Program-made: the position numbers and the translations under genes
The notes under the pieces: model-generated
Database searches by the model: none
The model's input: the letters and a program-made list of their open reading frames with translations, nothing else
What the model was told of the DNA's origin: nothing
Source: Actinomadura luzonensis
GTDB taxonomy: Bacteria; Actinomycetota; Actinomycetes; Streptosporangiales; Streptosporangiaceae
NCBI RefSeq assembly: GCF_022664455.2
Contig: NZ_JAKRKC020000001.1
Coordinates: 1,555,001-1,619,000 of the forward strand
Direction: 5' to 3'
DNA length: 64,000 bases
Shown here: positions 28,512-35,290 of the stretch, piece after piece
Numbering within the stretch: the stretch's first letter is position 1
Layout: each line of letters begins with the position of its first letter

Positions 28512-29964
28512 ATGCGGTGGTGGGCGTTGGTCGCGGTGACTCTGGGCACCTTCATGACCTATCTGGACAACAACGTGGGCAACGTGGCGTTGCCCACCAT
28601 CCAGCGGGAGCTGGGGCTCACGGTCTCCGGGCTGGAATGGATCGTGAGCTCGTACATCCTGGTCTTCGCCGGGCTCATGCTGGCCGGCGGGCGGCTCGCG
28701 GACGTGTTCGGGGCGCGCGGGGTGTTCCTCGCCGGCCTCGGCGTCTTCACCGCCGCGTCGCTGACCGCCGGCCTCGCCACCAGCGGCGGCCTGCTCATCG
28801 CGGCGCGGGGCGCGCAGGGCGTCGGGGCGGCGCTGCTCACGCCGACCGCGCTGGCGCTGATCGGGCAGATCTTCCCCGACCCCGCCGAGCGCGACCGGCG
28901 CGCTGTCCATGGCGCTCGGGCCGGTGGCGGGCGGCTTCATCAGCGAGCACCTGCACTGGGGCTGGATCTACCTGGTCAACGTGCCGATCGGGGCGGCCAC
29001 GGCCGGGCTCGCGCTGTGGGCGGTCAAGCCCTCCGCGCGGGGCCGGCGGCACAGCCTGGACCTGCCCGGGCTGGTCACCTCGGCGCTGGCGCTGGTGGCG
29101 CTCACGTACGGGCTCATCGAGGGCGACGGGGCCGGGTGGACGTCGCCGGAGATCCTGGCCGCGTTCGGGGTCGCCCTGGCGGCGGCCGTGGCGTTCGTGG
29201 TGATCGAGTCGCGGGCCGCCGAGCCGATGCTGGTGATGGCGCTGTTCCGGTCGCGGGTGTTCACCGGCGGACTGCTCACCAGCGGCATCTGGTCGTTCGG
29301 GGTGTTCGGGATCTACTTCTTCAGCGCCCTGTGGCTGCAGAACGTGCTCGGCTTCTCCCCCACCGAGGCGGGCGCCTCGTTCGTGCCGATGGCCCTGGTC
29401 ACGGCCGTCGTGGCGCTGCTGTCGCAGCGGGTGAGCCGGCTGTTCGGCATCGGCCCGACCGTCGCGACCGGCCTGGCGCTCATGGGCACCGCCGTCTACC
29501 TGCTCTCCCGGGTCGGCGGCGGGGCCGGCTACGGCGACGTCGGCCCGTGGTTCATCCTGTACGGCGTCGGCGCCGGCCTGATGGTGCCGCTGACCGCCGC
29601 CGTCCTCGCCGGCCTGCCGGCCGGGCGCTCGGGGGTGGCCGCCGGCATGCTGAACGTCTCCCGCGAGGTCTTCGGCCTGCTCGGCGTCACCGTCCTCGGG
29701 GCGATCCTGAGCGCCCGGCAGAGCGCGAGCGGGCTGCCCGCGCTGCCCGCCTTCCTGGACGGGTACGCGTTCACGCTGGTGATCGCGGCGGCCGTGATGC
29801 TGGCCGCCATCCCGATCGCCCTGTGGGCCCTCCGGGCCCGCCGCGGCCCCGTCCCGGCCGAGGACCCGACGGCCCCCGAGCCGGCCGCCGTCGGAAGCCC
29901 GACCTCTCAGGCGAGCGGGAGGACCGCCCAGACCACCCGCTCGCGGCGCTCGTTGCGGAAGTGA
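28512..29964 (+). pseudogene. MFS efflux transporter, frameshifted (possible pseudogene)
   Basis: A second 14-TM EmrB/QacA-type transporter, broken into two frames. Residues 1 to about 130 (RWWALVAVTLGTFMTYLDNN to IFPDPAERDR) read in the frame of the ATG at 28512, which has GGAAGG upstream. The homologous continuation MALGPVAGGFISEHLHWGWI and all later helices read in the +1 frame from about 28900 to the TGA at 29964. Compared with relatives, about nine or ten residues before the GPVAGG motif are missing and the frame changes, consistent with a deletion of 3n+2 bases (for example 29). It could be a true inactivating deletion or an assembly error. The TetR operators lie directly upstream. The last 58 bases overlap the convergent ATPase gene. 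Confidence 0.8.
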
Positions 29965-30332
29965 CCCCACAGGCCACCGGTCAGCAGGTCCACCAGGACG
30001 AGGCCCCGCAGCCGCTCGACACCCGGGTCAGGGTCGGGGTCCGGCGAGGGGTCGTTGTCGGGCAGGCCCATGGCGGGCTCGCCCGGCGACCGTCCCGGGT
30101 CGGTGACCAGCAGCTCGCAGCGACGCGACTCGGTGGTCAGCTTGAGGCGGACGTACCCGGCGTCCGGCATCGGACCGAGGCCGTGGCGGACGGCGTTGGT
30201 GACCAATTCGCTGGTGACCGTCTCCAGGTCGTGCGCCCGCGCCCCGATCCAGCGGCAGACGGTGTCCCGGGCCATCGAGGGGAAGAGCAGCGGGTCCGCG
30301 ATCCCCGCCAGGAAGGTGTGCTCCATGGGCAT
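29907..30332 (-). CDS. RsbW-like ATP-binding protein
   Basis: 141-residue GHKL ATPase domain: N-box DLETVTSELVTNAVRHG, G1 region CELLVTDPGRSPGEP, then a Asp/Pro-rich insert (NDSPDPD type) and GLVLVDLLTGGLWG. The G2 glycine-rich motif is poorly kept (ERLRGLVLVDLL). It is divergently transcribed from an XRE-DUF5753 / DUF397 pair. These three gene types recur together in actinomycetes (whiJ/abaA-like loci) and influence development and antibiotic production, but the mechanism is unsettled. The start is ATG 30332 or 30326. Confidence 0.82.
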   Translation of the reverse strand: MPMEHTFLAGIADPLLFPSMARDTVCRWIGARAHDLETVTSELVTNAVRHGLGPMPDAGYVRLKLTTESRRCELLVTDPGRSPGEPAMGLPDNDPSPDPDPDPGVERLRGLVLVDLLTGGLWGHFRNERRERVVWAVLPLA

Positions 30333-30403
30333 ACGGCTTTCTCGTGGGCGGTAGGCCAACAAGAGCATGACCGTCTGGCTATGGAAGCGCCGCAGGTTGC
30401 GGG

Positions 30404-30423
30404 CGTACCGTTCCGTACCGTTC
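30404..30423. repeat. 10-bp tandem direct repeat in divergent promoter
   Basis: CGTACCGTTC occurs twice head to tail without spacing, between the ATPase gene and the XRE regulator gene, about 33 bases before the regulator ATG. One helical turn apart, it is a candidate binding site for the regulator. Confidence 0.6.
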
Positions 30424-30455
30424 GTAGGCGACTGCGGTGGGTGACGGAGGGCGGC

Positions 30456-31277
30456 ATGGCGGAGAACGGGCAGGACCCCAGCCTCAAAGCCTGGCAGGAG
30501 TACGCCGAGCGCCTCCACCGGTACCGGTCCGACCAGGGGTTGAGCCAGCAACGGCTGGCCGAGCGCATTCCCTACAGCGAAGCGGCGGTAGGGCATGTGG
30601 AACGGCTCATCCGCAAGCCGTCCCATGGGCTCACCAAGGAGCTGGAGAGGGTGTTCGGGCTCCAGGGCGAGCTGATGGAGCTGCTGCCGGAGATCCACGG
30701 CGTGGGGCCGAAGTGGTTCCGGGAGTGGCCTCGGGTGGAGAAGCTGGCGCACACGATCAGGACGTCCGAGCCGATGCTCATCCCCGGCCTGCTCCAGACG
30801 GAGAGGTACGCGAGTCACACGTTCCTCGGAGAGCCGGGAGCATCCGTGGAAGAGATCGAGACGGCGGTCGGCTTCCGGCTTCGCCGTCAGCGGATCTTCG
30901 CACGGGCCAGGCCTCCCGTGTACTCGGCGCTGATCGACGAGAGCGTGCTGCGGCGTCCTGTGGGCGGGGGCGCGGTGATGCGCGAGCAGTTGCAGAAGCT
31001 GACCGATGTGCTGAACCCGCCCTATGTCACGGTGCGGATCATTCCTCTGTCCGCGGGGCTCACGGCCGGCTGCCTCGGAGCCTTCGAGATCGCCACGCTC
31101 CTCGACGGCGGGCCGACCCACGCGTACGTGGAGTCCGCCGAAGAAGGCCGCGTCACCAGTCGCGCCAAGACGGTGCAGGCGCTTACGGTTCGATGGGAGG
31201 CGCTGTCCGGCATGGCGCATCCCGTGGACCGGAGTCGCGCGATCATCCGCGAGGTGATGGAGAGCTATGAGCAGTGA
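30456..31277 (+). CDS. XRE-family regulator with DUF5753 (Scr1/WhiJ-like)
   Basis: 273 residues. The N-terminal HTH of the XRE type spans about 15-70 (LHRYRSDQGLSQQRLAERIP, then GHVERLIRKPS). The remaining about 190 residues are the DUF5753 domain (SEPMLIPGLLQTERYA onward, with IDESVLRRPVGG and VTVRIIPLSAG). GGAGG sits 5 bases before the ATG. Its 3' end overlaps the DUF397 gene by 11 bases, the standard arrangement for this family. The pair has been compared with toxin-antitoxin modules and with WhiJ-type developmental regulators; which applies here is unknown. The frame remains open far upstream, but that is not coding. Confidence 0.92.
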   Translation: MAENGQDPSLKAWQEYAERLHRYRSDQGLSQQRLAERIPYSEAAVGHVERLIRKPSHGLTKELERVFGLQGELMELLPEIHGVGPKWFREWPRVEKLAHTIRTSEPMLIPGLLQTERYASHTFLGEPGASVEEIETAVGFRLRRQRIFARARPPVYSALIDESVLRRPVGGGAVMREQLQKLTDVLNPPYVTVRIIPLSAGLTAGCLGAFEIATLLDGGPTHAYVESAEEGRVTSRAKTVQALTVRWEALSGMAHPVDRSRAIIREVMESYEQ

Positions 31278-31485
31278 GCGGGGCCTCCGTACAGGCGTGT
31301 GGACCAAGGCCAGGGCGTCGGGCGGGAACGGCGGGAGCTGTGTCGAGGTGATGCGGCTGGCGGATGGCGGGGTGCTGGTCAGGGACAGCAAGGACGGCGG
31401 CCAGGGGCCCGAGCTGAGCTTCACCCGGGCCGAATGGCTGGCCTTCCTGGACGGGGCCGGGAAGGGCGAGTTCGACCTGTCCTAG
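31267..31485 (+). CDS. DUF397 small protein (partner of the XRE-DUF5753 regulator)
   Basis: 72-residue protein with the DUF397 signature: WTKARASGGNGGSCVEVMRL, then VLVRDSKDGG and the end FTRAEWLAFLDGAGKGEFD. Such proteins bind or antagonise the adjacent DUF5753 regulator. The start ATG overlaps the regulator's 3' end. Its TAG stop codon lies exactly in the CTAG target into which the IS element has inserted; because the TA duplication restores the stop, the protein is intact. Confidence 0.9.
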   Translation: MSSERGLRTGVWTKARASGGNGGSCVEVMRLADGGVLVRDSKDGGQGPELSFTRAEWLAFLDGAGKGEFDLS

Positions 31486-31506
31486 GGCCTGTACGGAGTT
31501 GAGATC
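31485..31506 (+). repeat. IS left terminal inverted repeat
   Basis: Begins GGGCCTGTACGGAGTT and mirrors the right end at 32548-32569 with three mismatches over 22 bases. Confidence 0.8.
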
Positions 31507-31554
31507 AGAGGGATTACCTGCGGTATGGCCGGCGGTCCTGGTAGGCCATCGGGC

Positions 31555-32546
31555 ATGGCGCGTGGAGACCTCACCGACGAGGAATGGTCCTTGATCGAGC
31601 CTCACTTACCGCTGGGTGAGCGGGGTCCGATCCCGGATCTGCGACGGCTGTTCAATGCGGTGATGTGGCGGTTTCGTACCGGCAGCCCGTGGCGCGACCT
31701 GCCGACCGAGTACGGACCTTGGTCCACCGCCTACGACCGGTTCCGCTCCTGGGCGCTGAACGGCGTGTTCGAGCAACTGATGCAGGCGATGATCGCCGAG
31801 GCCGCGGCCCGTGGGCAGGCCGACCTCGACCTGGTCAGCGTGGATTCCACCACCGCCCGCGCTCACCATCATGCCGCCGGGATGGTCTTGGACGGCGAGC
31901 TGAGCGCAGCGCTGGAAGAAGCCGCCGAACGGGAAAAGGGGCTACGCCAAAGGGGCAAAACGCCCGCAACGACAGCGACGACGAAGGGTGCGACGGGGAC
32001 GGGGACGGACGAAGGCGGCTGCGACGCCGACACCGGTTCCGGCTGAAGGCGGCCATGCTGGGCCGCTCGCGAGGCGGGCTGACCAGCAAGGTGCATCTGG
32101 CCGCCGACCGGCGATGCCGTCCGTTGTCCTTCGTCCTGACTGCCGGCCAGGCAGGCGATAGCCCGCAGTTCCGCGCCGTGCTGGAGCGCATCAAGATCGG
32201 CCTGCCGATCGGCCGTCCGCGCACTCGGCCGGGCGCGGTGGCCGCGGACAAGGCCTACTCCTCCCGCGGCAACCGCGCCTACCTGCGTCGGCGTCGGATC
32301 AAAGCGATCATTCCGGAGAAGATCGACCAGGCGGCCAACCGCAAGAAGCGCGGCTCCCGTGGCGGCCGGCCGGTCACCCATGATCCCGATCTCTACAAGC
32401 AGCGCAACACGGCCGAACGCTGCATCAACCGGATGAAGGAGTGGCGTGGGCTGGCCTTCCGGTTCGACAAGACGCCCGCCAGCTATCTGGCCGGCCTGCA
32501 CCTGCGAGGAGCCGTCTTATGGATTCGAAGCCTGCGACCAGCCTAG
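31555..32546 (+). CDS. IS5-family transposase in two frames (probable -1 frameshift)
   Basis: The first frame (from ATG 31555, or 31525) encodes the DUF4096-type N-terminus GDLTDEEWSLIEPHLP and the first catalytic Asp in LVSVDSTTARAHHH, then ends at 32046. The second frame, shifted by -1, carries LKAAMLGRSRGGLTSKVHLA, the second Asp in VAADKAYSS and the final Glu in NTAERCINRMKEW, ending at TAG 32546. Together they make a complete DDE transposase, as in IS427-group elements that use programmed frameshifting. A-rich runs at 31934-31938 and 31950-31962 (GAAAAG, CAAAACG) lie in the overlap and are possible slip sites. Two TTA codons occur in it (31606, 32517), unlike the host genes. Confidence 0.8.
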
Positions 32547-32547
32547 A

Positions 32548-32569
32548 GATCCGAACTCCGTACACGCCC
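32548..32569 (-). repeat. IS right terminal inverted repeat
   Basis: Reads GGGCGTGTACGGAGTT on the minus strand and mirrors the left end. TA at 32570-32571 is the second copy of the target duplication. Confidence 0.8.
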
Positions 32570-32573
32570 TAGC

Positions 32574-32609
32574 GCGGCTCGGACGGTCCGGGAGGATCGC
32601 CCGAGCCGC
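32574..32609 (-). terminator. Possible terminator after lanA
   Basis: GCGGCTCGG (32574-32582) pairs with CCGAGCCGC (32601-32609) around an 18-base loop, just downstream of the lanthipeptide precursor on the minus strand and next to the IS end. Confidence 0.45.
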
Positions 32610-32624
32610 TTCGGAGCGGGGCGG

Positions 32625-32759
32625 TCAGTCACACAGCAGAAGGCTGAGCCCGCTGTCGGCCGCGCAGCCGGTGATGCTCAGGTGCGATTGAGCGGCGGCC
32701 TGGTCACCGCCCTTGGGGTCGCGCTCCGGTGGCAGGGCCTGCAGGTCGAGAAGGGTCAT
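32625..32759 (-). CDS. lanA: Class III lanthipeptide precursor (SapB/RamS-like)
   Basis: 44-residue peptide starting at ATG with an exceptionally strong Shine-Dalgarno (AAAGGAGGTGA). The leader MTLLDLQALPPERDP contains the LLDLQ box recognised by LanKC enzymes. The core holds two equal S-x2-S-x3-C units: SHLSITGC and SGLSLLLC, followed by a final Asp. Each can form a labionin or lanthionine ring, the same topology as the aerial-hyphae surfactant SapB (RamS). The synthetase gene ends only 5 bases upstream and its stop lies inside this SD, so the two are coupled. The product would be a hydrophobic two-ring peptide; a morphogenetic role is inferred from SapB. Confidence 0.92.
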   Translation of the reverse strand: MTLLDLQALPPERDPKGGDQAAAQSHLSITGCAADSGLSLLLCD

Positions 32760-32764
32760 GGGAT

Positions 32765-35218
32765 TCACCTCCTTTCGTCCAGGAAGGGCAGGGAGGCGGG
32801 GCGGCGGTGCTGGGCGGCGGCGAGGGCGAGCAGGACGCCGGCGGCGCCGGTCGCGAGGTCGGCCGACAGGCGGAGCAGCTGCTCGCCGGGGAAGGCCAGG
32901 CCGCCCCGGTGGGGCAGGGCGTGCCAGGCGAGCCGGCGCGCCTGCTCGGGGCCGTGCTCCGGGTCGTCCGCCAGCGCCAGGACGGCTCCGGCGCGCCCGC
33001 TGAACAGGCCGGGCTGGACGAAGAAGCCGCTGCGGGCCACCCGCCGGATCCCGGCCAGCGCCCGCGCGAACCGCGCGTCGTGGCGGTGCCGCAGGTAGCG
33101 GCGCAGCACCAGGCCGATGCCGATGCTGCCGCCCGCCAGGTACGGCATCAGCCGCCATCCTTCGTCGACCTGGAGAAGGCCGTCGTCATCGGTGACGCAG
33201 CGGCCGAGGTCGTGGCGGAGGGCGGTGGCCGCCCGGTCCAGGTACGCGGGGTCGCCGCGGTCCTCGTACAGGGCGAGGAACAGCAGGGCGGGCCCGGAGG
33301 CGCCGTGCATGAGGCCCGCCTGCGCGGGCGGGTCGTCGCCGATCCGGCCGGCCAGCAGGTGCGCGGCCTCCCGCAGGTCGGGGCGGGCGGTCAGGCGGGC
33401 GAAGTGCAGCAGGTTGAGGCCGATGCCGGCCAGGCCGCCGTACAGGTCGTGGCCGCAGTCCGTCAGGTCGTGGCGCCGGGCGGCGGCCAGCACGTCCAGG
33501 GCCTCGGGGAGGCGGCCCAGGCAGGCCAGCGCGTACGCGATGCCGTGCAGCCCGTCGTAGAAGCCGGGCCGGACGTCGCGGCCGGTCAGGACGCGGTCGA
33601 GCAGCCACCGCTCGTGGCCGGGGAACCGGCCCGCGCCGGAGGCGTGCAGGGCGTAGAGGACGCCCGCCGCCCCGTGCGCCAGGTTGAGCCCGCCGCCCGG
33701 GCCGAACTGGGCGATGTCGCCGGGGAAGAGCCGGTCGGCGCGGCCGGGGGTGGCGGTGGCGAGGATCGCGCGGGTGATCGCGTCCCGGCCCGGCCCGTCC
33801 GGTGCGAGGCGCGGGCGGGACGGCGGCCGGTCGGGGGCGATGACCGCGACGGCCTCCCGCAGCCACTCCTCGGGCACGGGGAAGTGCTCGGCGACGAGGT
33901 CCGCGAGGTGGGCGGCCTTGCCGCGGTCGAGCTGCAGCAGCATGGGCATCGGCAGGAACAGCGCCAGCCGCAGCACGGCCAGCGCGTGCCGGTCCAGGTC
34001 GGCGCCGGCGCGGCCGGGCGGCGCGAGGAAGCCGGGCGCGGCCACCGCGGGGCGGCGCCGCTCCGCGACCGGGAAGGCCGCCTCGTAGTCGATGAGCGTC
34101 ACCGACCCGTCCGGGCGGCTCAGGACGTTGCCCAGGTGCAGGTCGCCGTGGACGTAGCCGCGGCGGTGGAGCTCGGCGACCGCCTGCTCGACGAGGCCGT
34201 GGGTGCGGAGGGCCCAGCGGGTGAAGCCGGCCACGTCGCGCTCGCGGCCGACCTCGGCGGTCAGCGGGTGCCGCCTGGCCAGGGCGGTGCTGAGGGTGAT
34301 GCCCGGGACGAGCTCCATGGCCAGGAACTCGTGGTCGCCGAGGGTGACGTAGCCGTCCAGCGCGGGCACGGCGGGGAGCCCGGACAGCCGCTCCAGCAGG
34401 TTCCGCTCGTGGCGCAGCCGGGTGACCGCGTCGGAGCCGTCGGCGGAGAAGCCGGCGTGCGGGCGGGCCTCCTTCAGCACCACCGGCTCGCCGTCGTCCC
34501 TGCGGCGGGCGCGGTAGAGGCCGCCGCCGTTGGAATGGTGCAGGGCGGCCTCGATCTCGTACGGCAGCGCGCCGACCGTCACGGCCTCGCGGGCCGCCAG
34601 GTGGGGCGCGAGGAAGGGCGGCAGGTCGACCCAGGGCGGCAGCGCGAACACCGGGCCGCGCGGATCGGGCACCAGGGCGCCGGCGGGGTCCTCGATCGCG
34701 GGCACCCGCTCGCCGTCCGCGGACCGGCACCAGCGGGGGACGAAGGCGCCGTAGCGGACGTACAGCGGGCCGGCCGCGATGCGCAGGTCGCTCAGGATGT
34801 ACGGGCCCGGCTCCCCCTCCAGCAGGCCGCCCAGCTCGGCGCACACGCGCTCCAGCTCGGCCTCGTCGCGCGGGTAGAGGGTCAGGAGCTTGCCGCTGCC
34901 CGCGCGAGGGGCGTACTTGGCGTTGCGGGCGAGCACCGCGCGCGGGCCGCGCAGGAACTTGAAGGCGAGCCCGCGCGGCAGGCAGTAGGCGCGCACCGCG
35001 GCGATGAGCCGTTCGGCGTTGTCGGGGCGGCCGGAGACGTGGATCTTCCAGCCCTGGGCGGGCAGGCCCGGGCCGGGCGGCAGGCAGCTGCGCCACTCGT
35101 GGTGGTCGTGGCGCAGCCAGCCGGGCGGCAAGGGGGCGCAGGGGAAGTCGTCCGCCGCGGGAGGGACGTCGTAGAAGAGCGGGTCGGCTTGGCAGAAGAG
35201 GTGGTAATCCCTGTTCAC
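32765..35218 (-). CDS. lanKC: Class III lanthipeptide synthetase LanKC (RamC-like)
   Basis: 817-residue trifunctional enzyme from a GTG with GAGG upstream. The N-terminal about 220 residues form the phosphothreonine/serine lyase region (DYHLFCQADPLFYDVP, then KFLRGPRAVLARNAKYA). A Ser/Thr-kinase domain follows, with the lysine in VVLKEARPH, the catalytic loop YVHGDLHLGNVL and VTLIDYEAA. The C-terminal third is a LanC-like cyclase with its alpha-barrel repeats (GFYDGLHGIAYAL, LYGGLAGIGLNLL, GLMHGASGPALLF). The Cys-Cys-His zinc ligands of class I/II/IV cyclases are not evident, which defines class III. It phosphorylates, eliminates and cyclises the precursor encoded immediately downstream. Confidence 0.93.
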   Translation of the reverse strand: MNRDYHLFCQADPLFYDVPPAADDFPCAPLPPGWLRHDHHEWRSCLPPGPGLPAQGWKIHVSGRPDNAERLIAAVRAYCLPRGLAFKFLRGPRAVLARNAKYAPRAGSGKLLTLYPRDEAELERVCAELGGLLEGEPGPYILSDLRIAAGPLYVRYGAFVPRWCRSADGERVPAIEDPAGALVPDPRGPVFALPPWVDLPPFLAPHLAAREAVTVGALPYEIEAALHHSNGGGLYRARRRDDGEPVVLKEARPHAGFSADGSDAVTRLRHERNLLERLSGLPAVPALDGYVTLGDHEFLAMELVPGITLSTALARRHPLTAEVGRERDVAGFTRWALRTHGLVEQAVAELHRRGYVHGDLHLGNVLSRPDGSVTLIDYEAAFPVAERRRPAVAAPGFLAPPGRAGADLDRHALAVLRLALFLPMPMLLQLDRGKAAHLADLVAEHFPVPEEWLREAVAVIAPDRPPSRPRLAPDGPGRDAITRAILATATPGRADRLFPGDIAQFGPGGGLNLAHGAAGVLYALHASGAGRFPGHERWLLDRVLTGRDVRPGFYDGLHGIAYALACLGRLPEALDVLAAARRHDLTDCGHDLYGGLAGIGLNLLHFARLTARPDLREAAHLLAGRIGDDPPAQAGLMHGASGPALLFLALYEDRGDPAYLDRAATALRHDLGRCVTDDDGLLQVDEGWRLMPYLAGGSIGIGLVLRRYLRHRHDARFARALAGIRRVARSGFFVQPGLFSGRAGAVLALADDPEHGPEQARRLAWHALPHRGGLAFPGEQLLRLSADLATGAAGVLLALAAAQHRRPASLPFLDERR

Positions 35219-35290
35219 TGGTCACCTCGTCAGGGCTCACCCGTTACGGTCCCCCGAAAAGGAACTACCTAAAGTGACCGCGAGGTGACA

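Larger units (their letters stand above)
31485..32569 (+). mobile_element. IS5-family (IS427-group-like) insertion sequence
   Basis: 1,085-bp element with imperfect inverted ends (19 of the first 22 bases match, starting GGGC.TGTACGGAGTT). It is flanked on both sides by TA within the palindrome CTAG, which fits the TA target duplication of the IS427 group. One transposase in two overlapping frames fills it. The insertion lies between the DUF397 gene and the lanthipeptide precursor and uses the DUF397 stop codon as its target. Removing the element and one TA would restore a continuous CCTAGCGCGG junction. Confidence 0.85.

Noticed and set aside
28512..31277. A 921-residue open frame joining an MFS N-terminus to the XRE regulator
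   Set aside because: The middle about 500 residues are low-complexity, antisense-like sequence. Homology shows a frameshifted transporter ending at 29964 and a separate regulator starting at 30456 with its own ribosome-binding site.
32729..35272. 847-codon plus-strand frame opposite the lanthipeptide synthetase
   Set aside because: It mirrors the LanKC coding sequence with shadow-frame composition.
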